Notes: generated by a model not told the origin, from the sequence alone. A DNA stretch of 64,000 nucleotides from Corynebacterium testudinoris (GCF_001021045.1 NZ_CP011545.1:868001-932000), one strand, 5' to 3'. Positions 37,468 through 45,950 are shown, numbered from the stretch's first letter. Made by a program: numbers and translations.

Positions 37468-38631
37468 ATGACGCACCATTCGGTAACCGGCGACCACCCC
37501 GATGCAGAGGGGCATGTCAATTCGGACGACGGGAACGAGCCCGACACTCCGACTTCTGAGGAGACTGCAGCTGTCGAACGGGAGCGGGACAGGCTTCGAA
37601 CGCTGGTCAGCAGCTTTAGTTCCACGGATATCACGAGCGGCGATTGGTTTGTCAAGCTGCTGACGGTATCACTGGATGCATATACGAAGAAGACTGACTG
37701 GGCCTACTTCCAGGAGAAGTATCACGGAGTGCCCGCCGACGCAATCGTCGATCAACGAATCAAGATGGCCGCGAAGTATGCGTCTATTGAAGGCGGATTG
37801 TCTGCCTTTGCATACACGGGCGCCGTCGCTGCAACAATTGGAAGTCTTGGCGGAGCATCACCAGCCGCCATCCCGGCCGCTGTTGGAACTGTCATGGTTG
37901 ATATCGCCTACATTTCGCAATTGCAGCTTCGACTCGCATACGACATTGCTGTGCTTTACCGGGTACCACTGGACATGGACGACCCTGAGGACCTCTGGAA
38001 GCTGATCCGCGTAGCTTTCACAATCAAGGGCAGTGAGCTTGCGCGAGAGGGTGCCATCAAGTTCGTCCCTGCTCTAATGCGACCGCTTATCAAGCGTTTT
38101 TATGCGGGTCCGGTCTTGAACGCAGCGAGAGGACTTCCGTTTGTCGGCAAGTTCCTTCTGCAGCGGAACGTGATCAAGATCGGAATTCCACTGGTGGGTA
38201 TCCCTCTCGCAGTGGCTATGAATCGCTGGACAACATTCATCGCTGGGCGACATGCACGGAAGGTGTTCCGCAATGAAGCTCGAGTCATTGAAAGCGCAGA
38301 GCGGTTGGTCAGTAGAACGGAGCACCCACATCTCCTGCCTTGGGTCTCCTGGCTGGCAGTGAGCTGCGATGAGAAGACTTCGGACGACGAGTCCTTGCTG
38401 ATGCGGCATCTCTTGCGGCTCATTCGCGACCGACACGAGATTGACGACGAGGAACTTGCCGGGGTAGTCGACCTCGACCCAGAGGATGTCTGGCGGCGCA
38501 TCAAAGCCGAAGGAGGGGACCTTAGCGACGTCATCACTGCTGCCCGAACGGTGATCAGTATCGACGGAGACGTGAACAAGCGCGAGCAAGAATTCCTCGA
38601 CGAACTCGAACGTCGTTGTCGGCAACCCTGA
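37468..38631 (+). CDS. EcsC-like protein with C-terminal TerB-like domain
   Basis: 387 residues from ATG 37468. A polar, acidic head (1-45) leads into an EcsC-type region (about 70-215): IEGGLSAFAYTGAVAATIGSLGGASPAAIPAAVGTVMVDIAYISQLQLRLAYDIAVLYRVPLDMDDPEDLWKL, with amphipathic or membrane-touching helices and a second hydrophobic stretch IGIPLVGIPLAVAM. The last 110 residues (LPWVSWLAVSCDEKTSDDESLLMRHLLRLI ... ITAARTVISIDGDVNKREQEFLDELE) have the acidic four-helix pattern of TerB. It is alone in the island with no ter operon. Role unknown; membrane stress or phage defence would be guesses. Confidence 0.55.
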   Translation: MTHHSVTGDHPDAEGHVNSDDGNEPDTPTSEETAAVERERDRLRTLVSSFSSTDITSGDWFVKLLTVSLDAYTKKTDWAYFQEKYHGVPADAIVDQRIKMAAKYASIEGGLSAFAYTGAVAATIGSLGGASPAAIPAAVGTVMVDIAYISQLQLRLAYDIAVLYRVPLDMDDPEDLWKLIRVAFTIKGSELAREGAIKFVPALMRPLIKRFYAGPVLNAARGLPFVGKFLLQRNVIKIGIPLVGIPLAVAMNRWTTFIAGRHARKVFRNEARVIESAERLVSRTEHPHLLPWVSWLAVSCDEKTSDDESLLMRHLLRLIRDRHEIDDEELAGVVDLDPEDVWRRIKAEGGDLSDVITAARTVISIDGDVNKREQEFLDELERRCRQP

Positions 38632-38697
38632 TCGACGTGTCGCAGCGCACTAGACGGTTTGGTTCGTCGTTCTAATATGTGACTCCCGCTGGGCGTC

Positions 38698-38964
38698 TTG
38701 ACTAGCACGTCGACTCCCGTCCCTGTTGTTAAAGGCGGAGATCTCGCCGTTGGTGATGCTGAGGGGTTCCTGCACACGCACATTCGGCCTCCTTACGAAT
38801 GGGAACCTCACGAGCTTGTGGCTCGTCCCGTGTGGCTCTATTCCCCGGACCATTGGACAGACCCTGTCCATCGACTGGGTGCCGCTCGTGATCTTTTGCG
38901 CAGCAAGCTGGCCGCTCAGGTTGTTGGGCTTCGTGACTCTGTTGAGTTCCGGCTTGACGTCTAG
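38698..38964 (+). CDS. Hypothetical 88-residue protein or fragment
   Basis: TTG-start frame with natural-looking composition (EGFLHTHIRPPYEWEPHELVARPVWLYSPDHWTDPVHRLGAARDLLRSKLAAQVVGL). It has no recognisable family. Overlapping frames on both strands are of similar length, so coding status is uncertain. It lies between the EcsC-like gene and the decayed toxin-antitoxin module. Confidence 0.3.
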   Translation: MTSTSTPVPVVKGGDLAVGDAEGFLHTHIRPPYEWEPHELVARPVWLYSPDHWTDPVHRLGAARDLLRSKLAAQVVGLRDSVEFRLDV

Positions 38965-39025
38965 GTCATGAGATCGAACCATTGAGGGACTTGAGTACAA
39001 CATGTACAAGTTGTGCCATTTTTGC

Positions 39026-39271
39026 ATGACCTCTGTGACGTTGTCCCGGGTCCGCAGCCAGCAGAGCGCCTATATCGCTGCAGTACAGCGCTAGCCTGTC
39101 GAATTCACCTCGCGTGGAGCCATCCGTCGCGCGGTACTGGTCTCACCGGAGTTTTACGACCGCGCGTTGCGAGCTCTGGAGGGCCGGGCCGATATTCACG
39201 CTGCTATCGCTGCTCAAAGTGAGGAGGGGCGAGTCGGCCACGAGGATCTCATGCGCGAGCTGGACCTCTGA
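39026..39271 (+). pseudogene. Broken Phd/YefM-type antitoxin
   Basis: In one frame the DNA reads MTSVTLSRVRSQQSAYIAAVQR, then TAG (39092-39094), then PVEFTSRGAIRRAVLVSPEF and on to EDLMRELDL with TGA at 39269-39271. The two parts line up with the two halves of a Phd/YefM antitoxin: N-terminal LSxVR...YIAxV and the R-G-x-x-AVLVSPE strand. A few residues seem missing around the stop. It is followed at once by a RelE remnant. Confidence 0.75.
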
Positions 39272-39510
39272 ACCGTCCCCGTGCCGTTAGCCATTTCCCA
39301 TCTGTGGCGAAGGCGATTCGAAGGTTCGACAAGTCGACGGCACGTCGCTTGAGCGGCGCAATATAGTTGATTGCAAGTGACCCGCGATCTTCTGGGTGGA
39401 TTCAGCTAAAGGGGGAGGGCAGAGACAATCGAGTCGTCGATGAGATCGAGGATGATGAGCGGATTGTCCTCGTGCTCAAAGTCGGGCCCGCCGTGAGGCA
39501 TATCGATGGA
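39268..39510 (+). pseudogene. Broken RelE/ParE-type toxin
   Basis: In one frame: CTGAACCGT (probably an old ATGA-type start overlapping the antitoxin stop), then VSHFPSVAKAIRRFDKSTARRLSGAI, TAG (39364-39366), LIASDPRSSGWIQLKGEGRDN and RVVDEIEDDERIVLVLKVG. These are the successive blocks of a RelE toxin (RxLDK helix, DPRPSG-x-x-LKG, RVxYEIxDDexxVLVxKVG). The Arg/His-rich end is altered to PAVRHIDGG. Confidence 0.75.
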
Positions 39511-39622
39511 GGGACTATTAGTACGTCGACTGCTGAAGCAGATAGTCGACCGAGATCGCCTAAGGTGGCTTTAGTTACTGAAATCGCATGTCGGACGAGC
39601 AGAAGGCTGGGTGGATTCTTCT

Positions 39623-39952
39623 ATGATTGATGGTCCTACGGCACCTGAAGCGCTTTCCCTGTGCGAGCTGCTAGACGAGCATCGTGGTGAGTTTCAGAGG
39701 CTTCTAGAGCGGTACGGCGCAGCTCGGCCAAGGATATTTGGATCCGTTGCTCGCGGTAGCTTTACACCAGAGTCCGATATAGACATTCTGGTCGAAATGG
39801 ATCCTGCTGATGGAAATCTCCTGATGCGAGCCTCTGGACTAATGGAGGAGACCCGATTGCTGTTTGGCCGGGACGATATCGACGTATTGCCCGTTCAGCT
39901 GCTTAAGTGGCAGGTCTTGGCGTCGGCACTTGCTGACGCAGTCGACCTTTGA
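39623..39952 (+). CDS. mntA: MntA-like nucleotidyltransferase antitoxin
   Basis: 109 residues. The minimal nucleotidyltransferase motif is intact: FGSVARGSFTPESDIDILVEM (GSx10DxD). In MntA-HepT modules this enzyme adds AMP to the HEPN toxin and silences it. Normally the HEPN gene follows directly; here only a 21-codon stub remains (39949-40014), so this antitoxin looks orphaned. ATG 39623 is used; GTG 39611 is also in frame. Confidence 0.78.
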   Translation: MIDGPTAPEALSLCELLDEHRGEFQRLLERYGAARPRIFGSVARGSFTPESDIDILVEMDPADGNLLMRASGLMEETRLLFGRDDIDVLPVQLLKWQVLASALADAVDL

Positions 39953-40014
39953 GCTGCGACCCAGCTCAGCTCATTCACGAAACTCTCGCAGCCGTTGTTT
40001 GGTCCGACCGATAG
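39949..40014 (+). pseudogene. Stub of a HEPN (HepT-like) toxin gene
   Basis: A frame beginning TTG at 39949, overlapping the MntA stop, reads LSCDPAQLIHETLAAVVWSDR and then TAG. This resembles the first helix of HEPN/DUF86 proteins (DPxxLLRDxLEAIxWxxR). Nothing HEPN-like follows. The assignment rests on position and a short match. Confidence 0.4.
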
Positions 40015-40335
40015 GTCTTAGCTTGGCATTACAGCTTGAGTTCGCAGGCAACTGAGGGATTTGTAGTGGAGGAGAGTTGTCGCACATCGCCCCTCGTCCC
40101 GCCTACGATCGGCAACTCATAAGTGTGGGGCCACGCTAGAGTCCCAAGTGAAGGTCGATGTGTCCCGATCTTTGGCCACAGGTACCGGATGGTTCAGCTT
40201 CGATGTCGCCACCTTCTCACACTCCAGTCCTCAGGCACGATCGAAACCTCCATCGTCCACAATGAGGACTTGGGGGTGATAATCATTAAGCTCATCAATC
40301 AGGCCGTATCGCACCTGCAAGAAGAAAGTAGAGCT
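40015..40335. other. Gene-free stretch before the CPBP fragment
   Basis: No recognisable gene. A plus-strand frame includes SSGTIETSIVHNEDLGVIIIKLINQAVSHLQEESRA just before 40336, perhaps the tail of a lost gene. No strong promoter or terminator was seen. Confidence 0.45.
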
Positions 40336-40620
40336 ATGAACACTCCCTCGCGTCAGCGGGCATTGATTCTTGACCGACTTGCTATATCGCCCATGCGCTG
40401 GTGGTGGGCCATCGTTGTTTATGTCATCGCCATCGTGGTGACGAGCGCACTCTCCTACGGAGGGCTGCTAATCGGCTGGGAATGGATCAGCTCTCAGGGA
40501 CAGATGGTGGGCTATGCCCTCGCGCTCCCGATTGTGCTCTTAGCCTGGATCCGCCGATGGTCTTTCGGTGATCGGTTGATTTCGGCTGCGGGCACCACCA
40601 AGATTTTCGGGCAGGAATGA
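40336..40620 (+). pseudogene. N-terminal fragment of a membrane protein cut by the IS element
   Basis: 94 codons with two transmembrane helices (RWWWAIVVYVIAIVVTSALSYGGLL and VGYALALPIVLLAWIRRW). The frame stops at the left end of the IS1380-type element, and a CPBP protease domain lacking its first helices resumes on the other side. It is probably the beginning of that CPBP gene, although a frame difference remains after joining the two sides. Confidence 0.5.
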
Positions 40621-42133
40621 TCCCCAGATCACGTCGTCGTCTGGTTGTTCCACGAATTGGTAGGTCGGCTCGGGCCGGAGGGTTTCGGCTCAGGTGGTCA
40701 GGAAGAAACAACAGCCGGTGGCGAGTGACCGTGCTCGAACAGCTTCCGCCACTGCGGCTCCCATTTCCAGCCCTGCGGTAGGTGCAGGACCAACCGTCGT
40801 GCCCTACGAGCAATGCGGGCCGCCACCATGACGATCCGACGCCGGATCGTCGCAGTCGTAGCCCTGGCCAGTGCCCCGGCCGCGATGGTCCCGGCAGCCC
40901 TGGTGAGGTTGAAGGCCATGACCGCCACCACCAACCACGCCGCGTTCGCGGTGAACACACCTGAAGGCATATGCGCCAGCGCACTGTTCTTCAGATCGGC
41001 GTTGACCTGCTCGATGACCGCATGCTGCCGGTGGGTCTTGTCCGCGGCCACGGTACCCAGCAGGTCTGGGTCGGCGGTGGTGAATACCGCGTGGAAGCGG
41101 TGCAGATCAAACAGGCCCGGCTGATCGATATTCTTCTTGTTCAACTCCGGGATCCGGCGCACCACCAGCCGACCGGGAACCTGATCAGCTGCCTTCTTCG
41201 ACGCAAACGCGATGAAGGGGACTTCCGCGACTTCCGCTGAGGAGATCCAGGTCTGGGTGTCCTCATCAAAGAGCGCGTCGGTGTACTCAATTGTTTCCCA
41301 GGACGTGTCCGGGATCGTGGCAATCGCGTTCTGGATGTTGGGCGTCATCCGCGCGGTGATGGACACATCAGCACCGGCGGTGAGTGCTGCGTGGATGCTG
41401 GGCCGGCCGTAGAAAGCGGAGTCCGCGCGTACGAGGATTTTCTGCTGGGCCATGGCGGGTAGGCGTCGGGTGGTGGTGATGGCATCGGCAATCAACCGGC
41501 CTGCCCCACGCGCCGAACCACAGGACCCTCGGCGCAGGCGCTGGGCTACGACCACCGGGGCAGACTCTGTCGTGGTGACCGTCGCCAGCAGAGCATTGAG
41601 CCCACGAACACCGGAGTAGCCGAAGCCGGCGCCTTGTTTCTGGTGGCCGTGGACTTCGATGATGGTGTCGTCGACATCGACGAAGACATACCCGCTGGTG
41701 GCAGCTGGGGGTGCGGGTACCAGGCCCGGTGACTGGTCAGCCAGGTTGATCAGGAAGCGGGAGGCCACGGCATCCAACTGGCGCACGTGCCCGAAGGTGA
41801 AGGCCCGGAGGAAGGATCCCAGGGTCGACGGCGCGTAGATCCGGGTAAAGAGTCGGTTCATGCCGCCGTGGCGCAACAGGTCCATGTCGTCAATCGAGTC
41901 GGCACCGGCGACCATGCCGGCGACCAGGGAGGTGATCTTCGCCCCGGCGTTGGCACCCTTGTCGCCTGCGATACTCATCCTGTGCTGTGCCAGGGTCGAC
42001 AGGCCAGCAGTGTCGGCCAGGCGCATGGCTGGGACCAAGCCGGCGGCCGACACGAGGTTGGGGTCATCGAATGAAATAGAGAGTGCCGCGGGAGTGTGAG
42101 ATAGTTGCACCTGAGAGATGCCCTCCTGGATGG
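40619..42133 (-). mobile_element. IS1380-family insertion sequence (ends approximate)
   Basis: About 1.5 kb around one intact transposase gene. GGAAT occurs at both proposed edges (40614-40618 and 42134-42138) and could be the target duplication. Inner ends are only weakly similar when inverted (GATCCCCAG against CATCCAGG), so the limits are tentative. Confidence 0.6.
40698..42110 (-). CDS. IS1380-family transposase
   Basis: 470 residues, GTG start 42110. The DDE-type catalytic core is readable: GYVFVDVDDTIIEVHGHQKQGAGFGYSG, ILVRADSAFYG (second Asp region) and TADKTHRQHAVIEQVNADLKNSALAHMPSG (Glu region), followed by the conserved hydrophobic AAWLVVAVMAFNLTRAAG. Length and order are those of actinobacterial IS1380-group enzymes. 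No frameshift or stop interrupts it, so the element may still move. Confidence 0.93.
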   Translation of the reverse strand: MQLSHTPAALSISFDDPNLVSAAGLVPAMRLADTAGLSTLAQHRMSIAGDKGANAGAKITSLVAGMVAGADSIDDMDLLRHGGMNRLFTRIYAPSTLGSFLRAFTFGHVRQLDAVASRFLINLADQSPGLVPAPPAATSGYVFVDVDDTIIEVHGHQKQGAGFGYSGVRGLNALLATVTTTESAPVVVAQRLRRGSCGSARGAGRLIADAITTTRRLPAMAQQKILVRADSAFYGRPSIHAALTAGADVSITARMTPNIQNAIATIPDTSWETIEYTDALFDEDTQTWISSAEVAEVPFIAFASKKAADQVPGRLVVRRIPELNKKNIDQPGLFDLHRFHAVFTTADPDLLGTVAADKTHRQHAVIEQVNADLKNSALAHMPSGVFTANAAWLVVAVMAFNLTRAAGTIAAGALARATTATIRRRIVMVAARIARRARRLVLHLPQGWKWEPQWRKLFEHGHSPPAVVSS

Positions 42134-42909
42134 GGAATATAGACCTTCGACAAGTCGTATTATCCCAGTTCAGAAGGGTATTTCTCTTTTTCCCACGCCG
42201 CTACCCCAAAATCACATCGGTGGATCCAGGCTTAGTGTTCGGTCGAAAGCTCTCGCGTCCCCTCGGATGGATTGGTTTGGGTGGCCGGCAGCTTGGCCGC
42301 ACTCTCCTGATCGGGACCGGCTACGGGCTGGCCTGCTGGCTCACTGTGAGCCTCTTGCAGCGCCTGTTCAACCTCGGAAATGGCGGAACGGTCAGTGTGC
42401 TCCGTGAGGGCGGTGTCGGAACGAGCGTGTCTGCGACCGTGACTCTTCTAGCCAGCGTCGCGCTAATAGCTCCAGTGTGTGAGGAATTGTACTTTCGTGC
42501 GGGGATTTTTCGGCCACTCCGTGATGGATTTTCAAAGGGAGCAGCTGTTGGGTCTACCCGGGTACGGGTATCGACGCTCCTGGCATTCCTTCTCAGCGGC
42601 GTCGCCTTTGTGAGCGTGCACGGGGGAGGAGCCGCAGACATCTTTCTTTTGTTTGTGCTCGCGGCTTTCTTCACTCTTGCCTATCTGACCACAAGTTCTT
42701 TGACAGGCGCCGTCGCGGCGCACGCGGTAAACAACATCATCTCCCTGTATGGGGCGCTCGCGGTCATGGGGAACCTCCAGTGGTGGGTATGGGTTGTGCC
42801 CGCTGCGGGCGGGATAATCGCAATTGCCGTGTCGGTAGCGCTAGGCGGCGTGTTCGACAAGGCCGACAATGACGCGAGCATTGCCGCCACTCATGGAACC
42901 TCATCGTAG
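42118..42909 (+). CDS. CPBP-family protease, 5' end replaced by the IS edge
   Basis: The frame gives 263 residues with all three CPBP motifs: CEELYFRAG (EExxxR), FVSVHGG (FxxxH) and AHAVNN (HxxxN), plus about six helices. Its first codons (42118 on) lie in the right end of the IS, so the native start is lost; GTG near 42235 could still start a shorter protein. With 40336-40620 it probably formed one gene before insertion. Confidence 0.7.
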   Translation: MPSWMGNIDLRQVVLSQFRRVFLFFPRRYPKITSVDPGLVFGRKLSRPLGWIGLGGRQLGRTLLIGTGYGLACWLTVSLLQRLFNLGNGGTVSVLREGGVGTSVSATVTLLASVALIAPVCEELYFRAGIFRPLRDGFSKGAAVGSTRVRVSTLLAFLLSGVAFVSVHGGGAADIFLLFVLAAFFTLAYLTTSSLTGAVAAHAVNNIISLYGALAVMGNLQWWVWVVPAAGGIIAIAVSVALGGVFDKADNDASIAATHGTSS

Positions 42910-43242
42910 GCACCCCTGTTGCCGTGGGAAACGTCGCTCAGGTGCTCCGGGTGCTCGGAGTGCTGGAGCAGGTCGTTGAGGCGGCAGACCCGCTTGCTAG
43001 GGACATCGGTCGTCTTCGAGCGGGGTCTATTGGGAAGAGACGTGCGCGACGACGACAGATTGGGGTCGCTGTCGACCGCGGGGACCGAGTGTAGATGGTC
43101 GGTCAAGAGCACTTCACCGGTGGATGTCGCAGCGAAGGCTCCGCCACTCTTGTCTGATGATCGATCCGGGGCATTACCGCCAGGAGGAAAAGTTCTAGAC
43201 GTCGGGTGGAAAGTTCCCTGGATCACCTTGTAAACTTTCCTC
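42910..43242. other. 333 bases without a recognised gene
   Basis: Open frames exist on both strands but none has a domain, composition or ribosome site that supports it. It may carry the promoter of the SUKH-like gene that follows; no clear -10 and -35 pair was found. Confidence 0.4.
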
Positions 43243-43842
43243 ATGAAAACTGCTCTGGAATTCCTCAGTCATTTTGGCATCTGTAAGCCGCAACCTGCTT
43301 CTGACTGGCAAGGTCCCATGCCGCTGCCAGCTGCGCTCGCCGATTTCTACCAGCAGGTCGGTCCATTTGGTGAGGAAGACCTCACGACGGCGGGGAAATC
43401 TGGCCGGAAGCCTCGCGGCATTTGGTTCTATGGCGGCGGCGGCAACGAGGTCTTTTTCCCTCGCCTGTCCGATCTGTGGAAGGCTCAGGACGCCTTTGGG
43501 TGGAACTTCCGTGATGATGTCCCGATTGAGGGCTGGCCGCAGAATTGGTTGGTGTTCGCGGACGAGGCGGGGGAGGTATTCGTCTATGACTCGGACGCCG
43601 ACGTCGTGCGTTTTCTGCTCCCGGGTGAAGATATTGAGGATGCCAAAGAAATTGCCGGTACGCCCATTGAAGTGACCGGTGCAGTCGCGCTGTTCTCGCT
43701 GCGTGATGAGGAAGCCGGCGACTCAAAGTTCACTGAGGATTTCGATCTCCTTCCTTCGTGGGTCGAAAAGGTTCGCACGGAAATGGAGGAGAAGTTCGGG
43801 GCCACCGGCCGGGATGTCATGGCGGTGTACACGGAGTCATAG
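43243..43842 (+). CDS. SUKH/SMI1-KNR4-like protein, copy 1
   Basis: 199 residues. The pattern MPLPAALADFYQQVGPFG ... LWKAQDAFGWNF ... WPQNWLVFADEAGEVFVYDSDADVVRFLLPGE resembles SUKH-superfamily immunity proteins, in which an acidic helix leads into a W-rich sheet. The neighbour at 44018 is a close paralogue. No polymorphic toxin is visible nearby. Assignment is from pattern only. Confidence 0.6.
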   Translation: MKTALEFLSHFGICKPQPASDWQGPMPLPAALADFYQQVGPFGEEDLTTAGKSGRKPRGIWFYGGGGNEVFFPRLSDLWKAQDAFGWNFRDDVPIEGWPQNWLVFADEAGEVFVYDSDADVVRFLLPGEDIEDAKEIAGTPIEVTGAVALFSLRDEEAGDSKFTEDFDLLPSWVEKVRTEMEEKFGATGRDVMAVYTES

Positions 43843-43863
43843 TCAGCCTCACCAGACCAATCG

Positions 43864-43892
43864 GCTCCAGCTCCAGCTCCAGCTCTAGCTCC
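43864..43892 (+). repeat. Hexamer microsatellite between the paralogues
   Basis: GCTCCA repeated about four times, last unit changed to GCTCTA. It lies 22 bases after the first SUKH-like gene and 126 before the second. A CCAAATGTAGC/GCTACATTGG inverted pair (43904-43953) follows. Confidence 0.7.
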
Positions 43893-44017
43893 GTGCCTCC
43901 TGCCAAATGTAGCTTCCACCTCGCGGGGGCAATCGCCGCTGGCTACATTGGCTGATCAATGAGAGAACTTTCGTGCCTTCAGCTGCGGCATCGAGAAGGA
44001 TCCCGTACTTTATTTCC

Positions 44018-44590
44018 ATGACCAATGGACTAGATTTTCTCAAGCACTTCGGCGTCTGCGCGCCTCAGCCCGCCTCTGACTGGCAGGGGCCAATGCCGCT
44101 GCCCCCGGCACTCATTGAGTTCTATCAGGAGATGGGTCCTCTCGGAGAGGACGGCCGAAAGCCTCGGGGTGTCAGCTTCGACTGTGGGGGCAACGACATT
44201 CTCGTCCCTCGACTGGCGGATCTCTGGAAGGAACAGGATGCCTTTGGGTGGAACTTCCGGAAGAATGTGCCGATCGAGGGGTGGCCCCCGAGCTGGCTGG
44301 TCTTCGCAGTCGAAGGCGCTGATGCTTTTGTCTACGACTCGGATGCGGATGCTGTGCGTTTCATCCTTTCCGGTGATGAGATCAAGAGGGCGTACAAAAT
44401 CGCCGGTACACCGAGCGATGTGGTGGCTGCGCTCGCGCTGTTCGCGTTGAGGCTCGAGGAAGCGGGAGACTCTGCCAGGGGCGAAGATTGGGAACTCAGG
44501 CGGTTGTGGGTCTGGAAGGTTCGTCGGGAGATGAGGTCCAAGTTTGGGAGGACTGCCCGGGGCGTCGTGAAGGTTCTCACCAAAGTGTGA
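44018..44590 (+). CDS. SUKH/SMI1-KNR4-like protein, copy 2
   Basis: 190 residues from ATG 44018 (MTNGLDFLKHFGVCAPQPASDWQGPMPLP). It aligns with copy 1 along nearly its full length (ASDWQGPMPLP, DAFGWNFR, VPIEGWP, VYDSDAD), lacking a short loop of copy 1. The two arose by tandem duplication and have since drifted. Such arrays often protect against several variants of one toxin. Confidence 0.6.
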   Translation: MTNGLDFLKHFGVCAPQPASDWQGPMPLPPALIEFYQEMGPLGEDGRKPRGVSFDCGGNDILVPRLADLWKEQDAFGWNFRKNVPIEGWPPSWLVFAVEGADAFVYDSDADAVRFILSGDEIKRAYKIAGTPSDVVAALALFALRLEEAGDSARGEDWELRRLWVWKVRREMRSKFGRTARGVVKVLTKV

Positions 44591-44789
44591 TAGCTCGAAC
44601 CCCGCGAACCCCCTCGGCCAGAGAGGCGAACCGAGCAAACGGTCGCACGCCACGGCACGCGCTGAACTACTGCACTAGCGACAACTCGGTGCATTTCGCC
44701 GACTCACTTGCACCGCGGAAAACGGGGGAGAGCTTTCTGCCTCAACTAAGATCATTGCGGGACCGTCCCCCTGCGCAGAAAGCCTTGCC

Positions 44790-45950
44790 ATGACAACTCA
44801 ATCCCGCTTCCGCCTCGTTCCGATGCGCCCCCGCGACCCCGGTGAAGAGGGTCGTACTGCGTCGACGCTGGAGCTGTTTTTCGATCTGGTTTTCGTCGTC
44901 GCTGTCAGTACCGCGGCAGTCCAACTACATCACGCCCTTAGCGCAGGCCATGTCTGGGACGGGATCGCCAGCTACGGGATGGTGTTCTTCGGGATTTGGT
45001 GGGCGTGGATGAATTTCACGTGGTTCGCCACCAGTTTTGATACTGATGATTGGTTGTATCGCGTTCTCACGTTCGTGCAGATGGCCGGAGTTTTGGTGCT
45101 TGCCTCGGGCATTGGCCCCGTCTTCGAGCACCGCGATTTCACGGTCCTCATCATCGCCTACATTGTCATGCGTCTGGCGATGGTTGCCCAGTGGTTGCGG
45201 GCTTCCCGGTGGGCGGGGCCGACTCGCCGAGCGACGCAGATCTATGCCGCAGGGATTGCCGTGGTGCAGGTGATATGGCTAGGTTCGCTCCTTCTGCCAA
45301 CGGACCTGTTCTACGTCGCCCTGGTAGTCCTCATCTTGGCGGAGCTGGCGGTGCCGATCCTCGCTGAGAACACTGGGTCGACGCCCTGGCACCCGCACCA
45401 CATCACGGAACGCTACGGCCTGTTCGCGCTCATCTTGCTTGGCGAGAGCCTTTTGGCCTCCGCCAACGCCATCATCGAGGCCGTCCACGACGACCATGAT
45501 CTTGGCCCTTTGATCGCGATGGCGGTGCTCACGTTGGTCGCGACGGCCGCGTTGTGGTGGATCTATTTCTGGCCGCCGCATCACAACGCTATTAGCTCGT
45601 TTAGTAGTTCCTTGGTTTATGGGTACGGGCACTTTTTTATCTTCGCTGCGGCGGGAGCGTTCTCTGCGGGTATTGAGGCTGAGATCGATGTCATCACTGG
45701 GCGCAGCGAGCTGCATCAGCCGTGGGCTTCTTTCGCGTTTACTATCCCGCTAGCCGTGTTTATCCTCGGCATTTGGGTGCTGGCGATAAGGTCTCACGCC
45801 GACCGGATCGTCAATACTGTCGTGCCGTTGGCGGGCATCCTAGTACTCGTCGACCCACTCATTCCCGTCCCGTTCGCGCTGACTGCGGTGATCTTGGCGG
45901 TCACTGTCGCGGTGCTCGTCTGGCGGCCGCCGGTGGACGAGGTGAGGTAG
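44790..45950 (+). CDS. ltrA: Low temperature requirement protein A family
   Basis: 386 residues with about ten to twelve helices. TLELFFDLVFVVAVSTAAVQL at the N-terminus is the LtrA family signature, followed by WWAWMNFTWFATSFDTDDWLYR and HHITERYGLFALILLGESLLAS. First described in Listeria as needed for growth in the cold; biochemical role unknown. Confidence 0.93.
   Translation: MTTQSRFRLVPMRPRDPGEEGRTASTLELFFDLVFVVAVSTAAVQLHHALSAGHVWDGIASYGMVFFGIWWAWMNFTWFATSFDTDDWLYRVLTFVQMAGVLVLASGIGPVFEHRDFTVLIIAYIVMRLAMVAQWLRASRWAGPTRRATQIYAAGIAVVQVIWLGSLLLPTDLFYVALVVLILAELAVPILAENTGSTPWHPHHITERYGLFALILLGESLLASANAIIEAVHDDHDLGPLIAMAVLTLVATAALWWIYFWPPHHNAISSFSSSLVYGYGHFFIFAAAGAFSAGIEAEIDVITGRSELHQPWASFAFTIPLAVFILGIWVLAIRSHADRIVNTVVPLAGILVLVDPLIPVPFALTAVILAVTVAVLVWRPPVDEVR

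Noticed and set aside
38650-39027. 125-residue minus-strand frame
   Set aside because: Overlaps plus-strand frames of similar quality; no start signal or domain, so it was not listed as a gene.
39092-39366. Amber codons in the relBE-like module as pyrrolysine or other recoding
   Set aside because: No pyl genes or local structure; both proteins also show altered conserved residues, so decay is the simpler reading.
42919-43233. 104-residue plus frame and 117-residue minus frame
   Set aside because: Both span the same bases and neither has recognisable content or a ribosome site.
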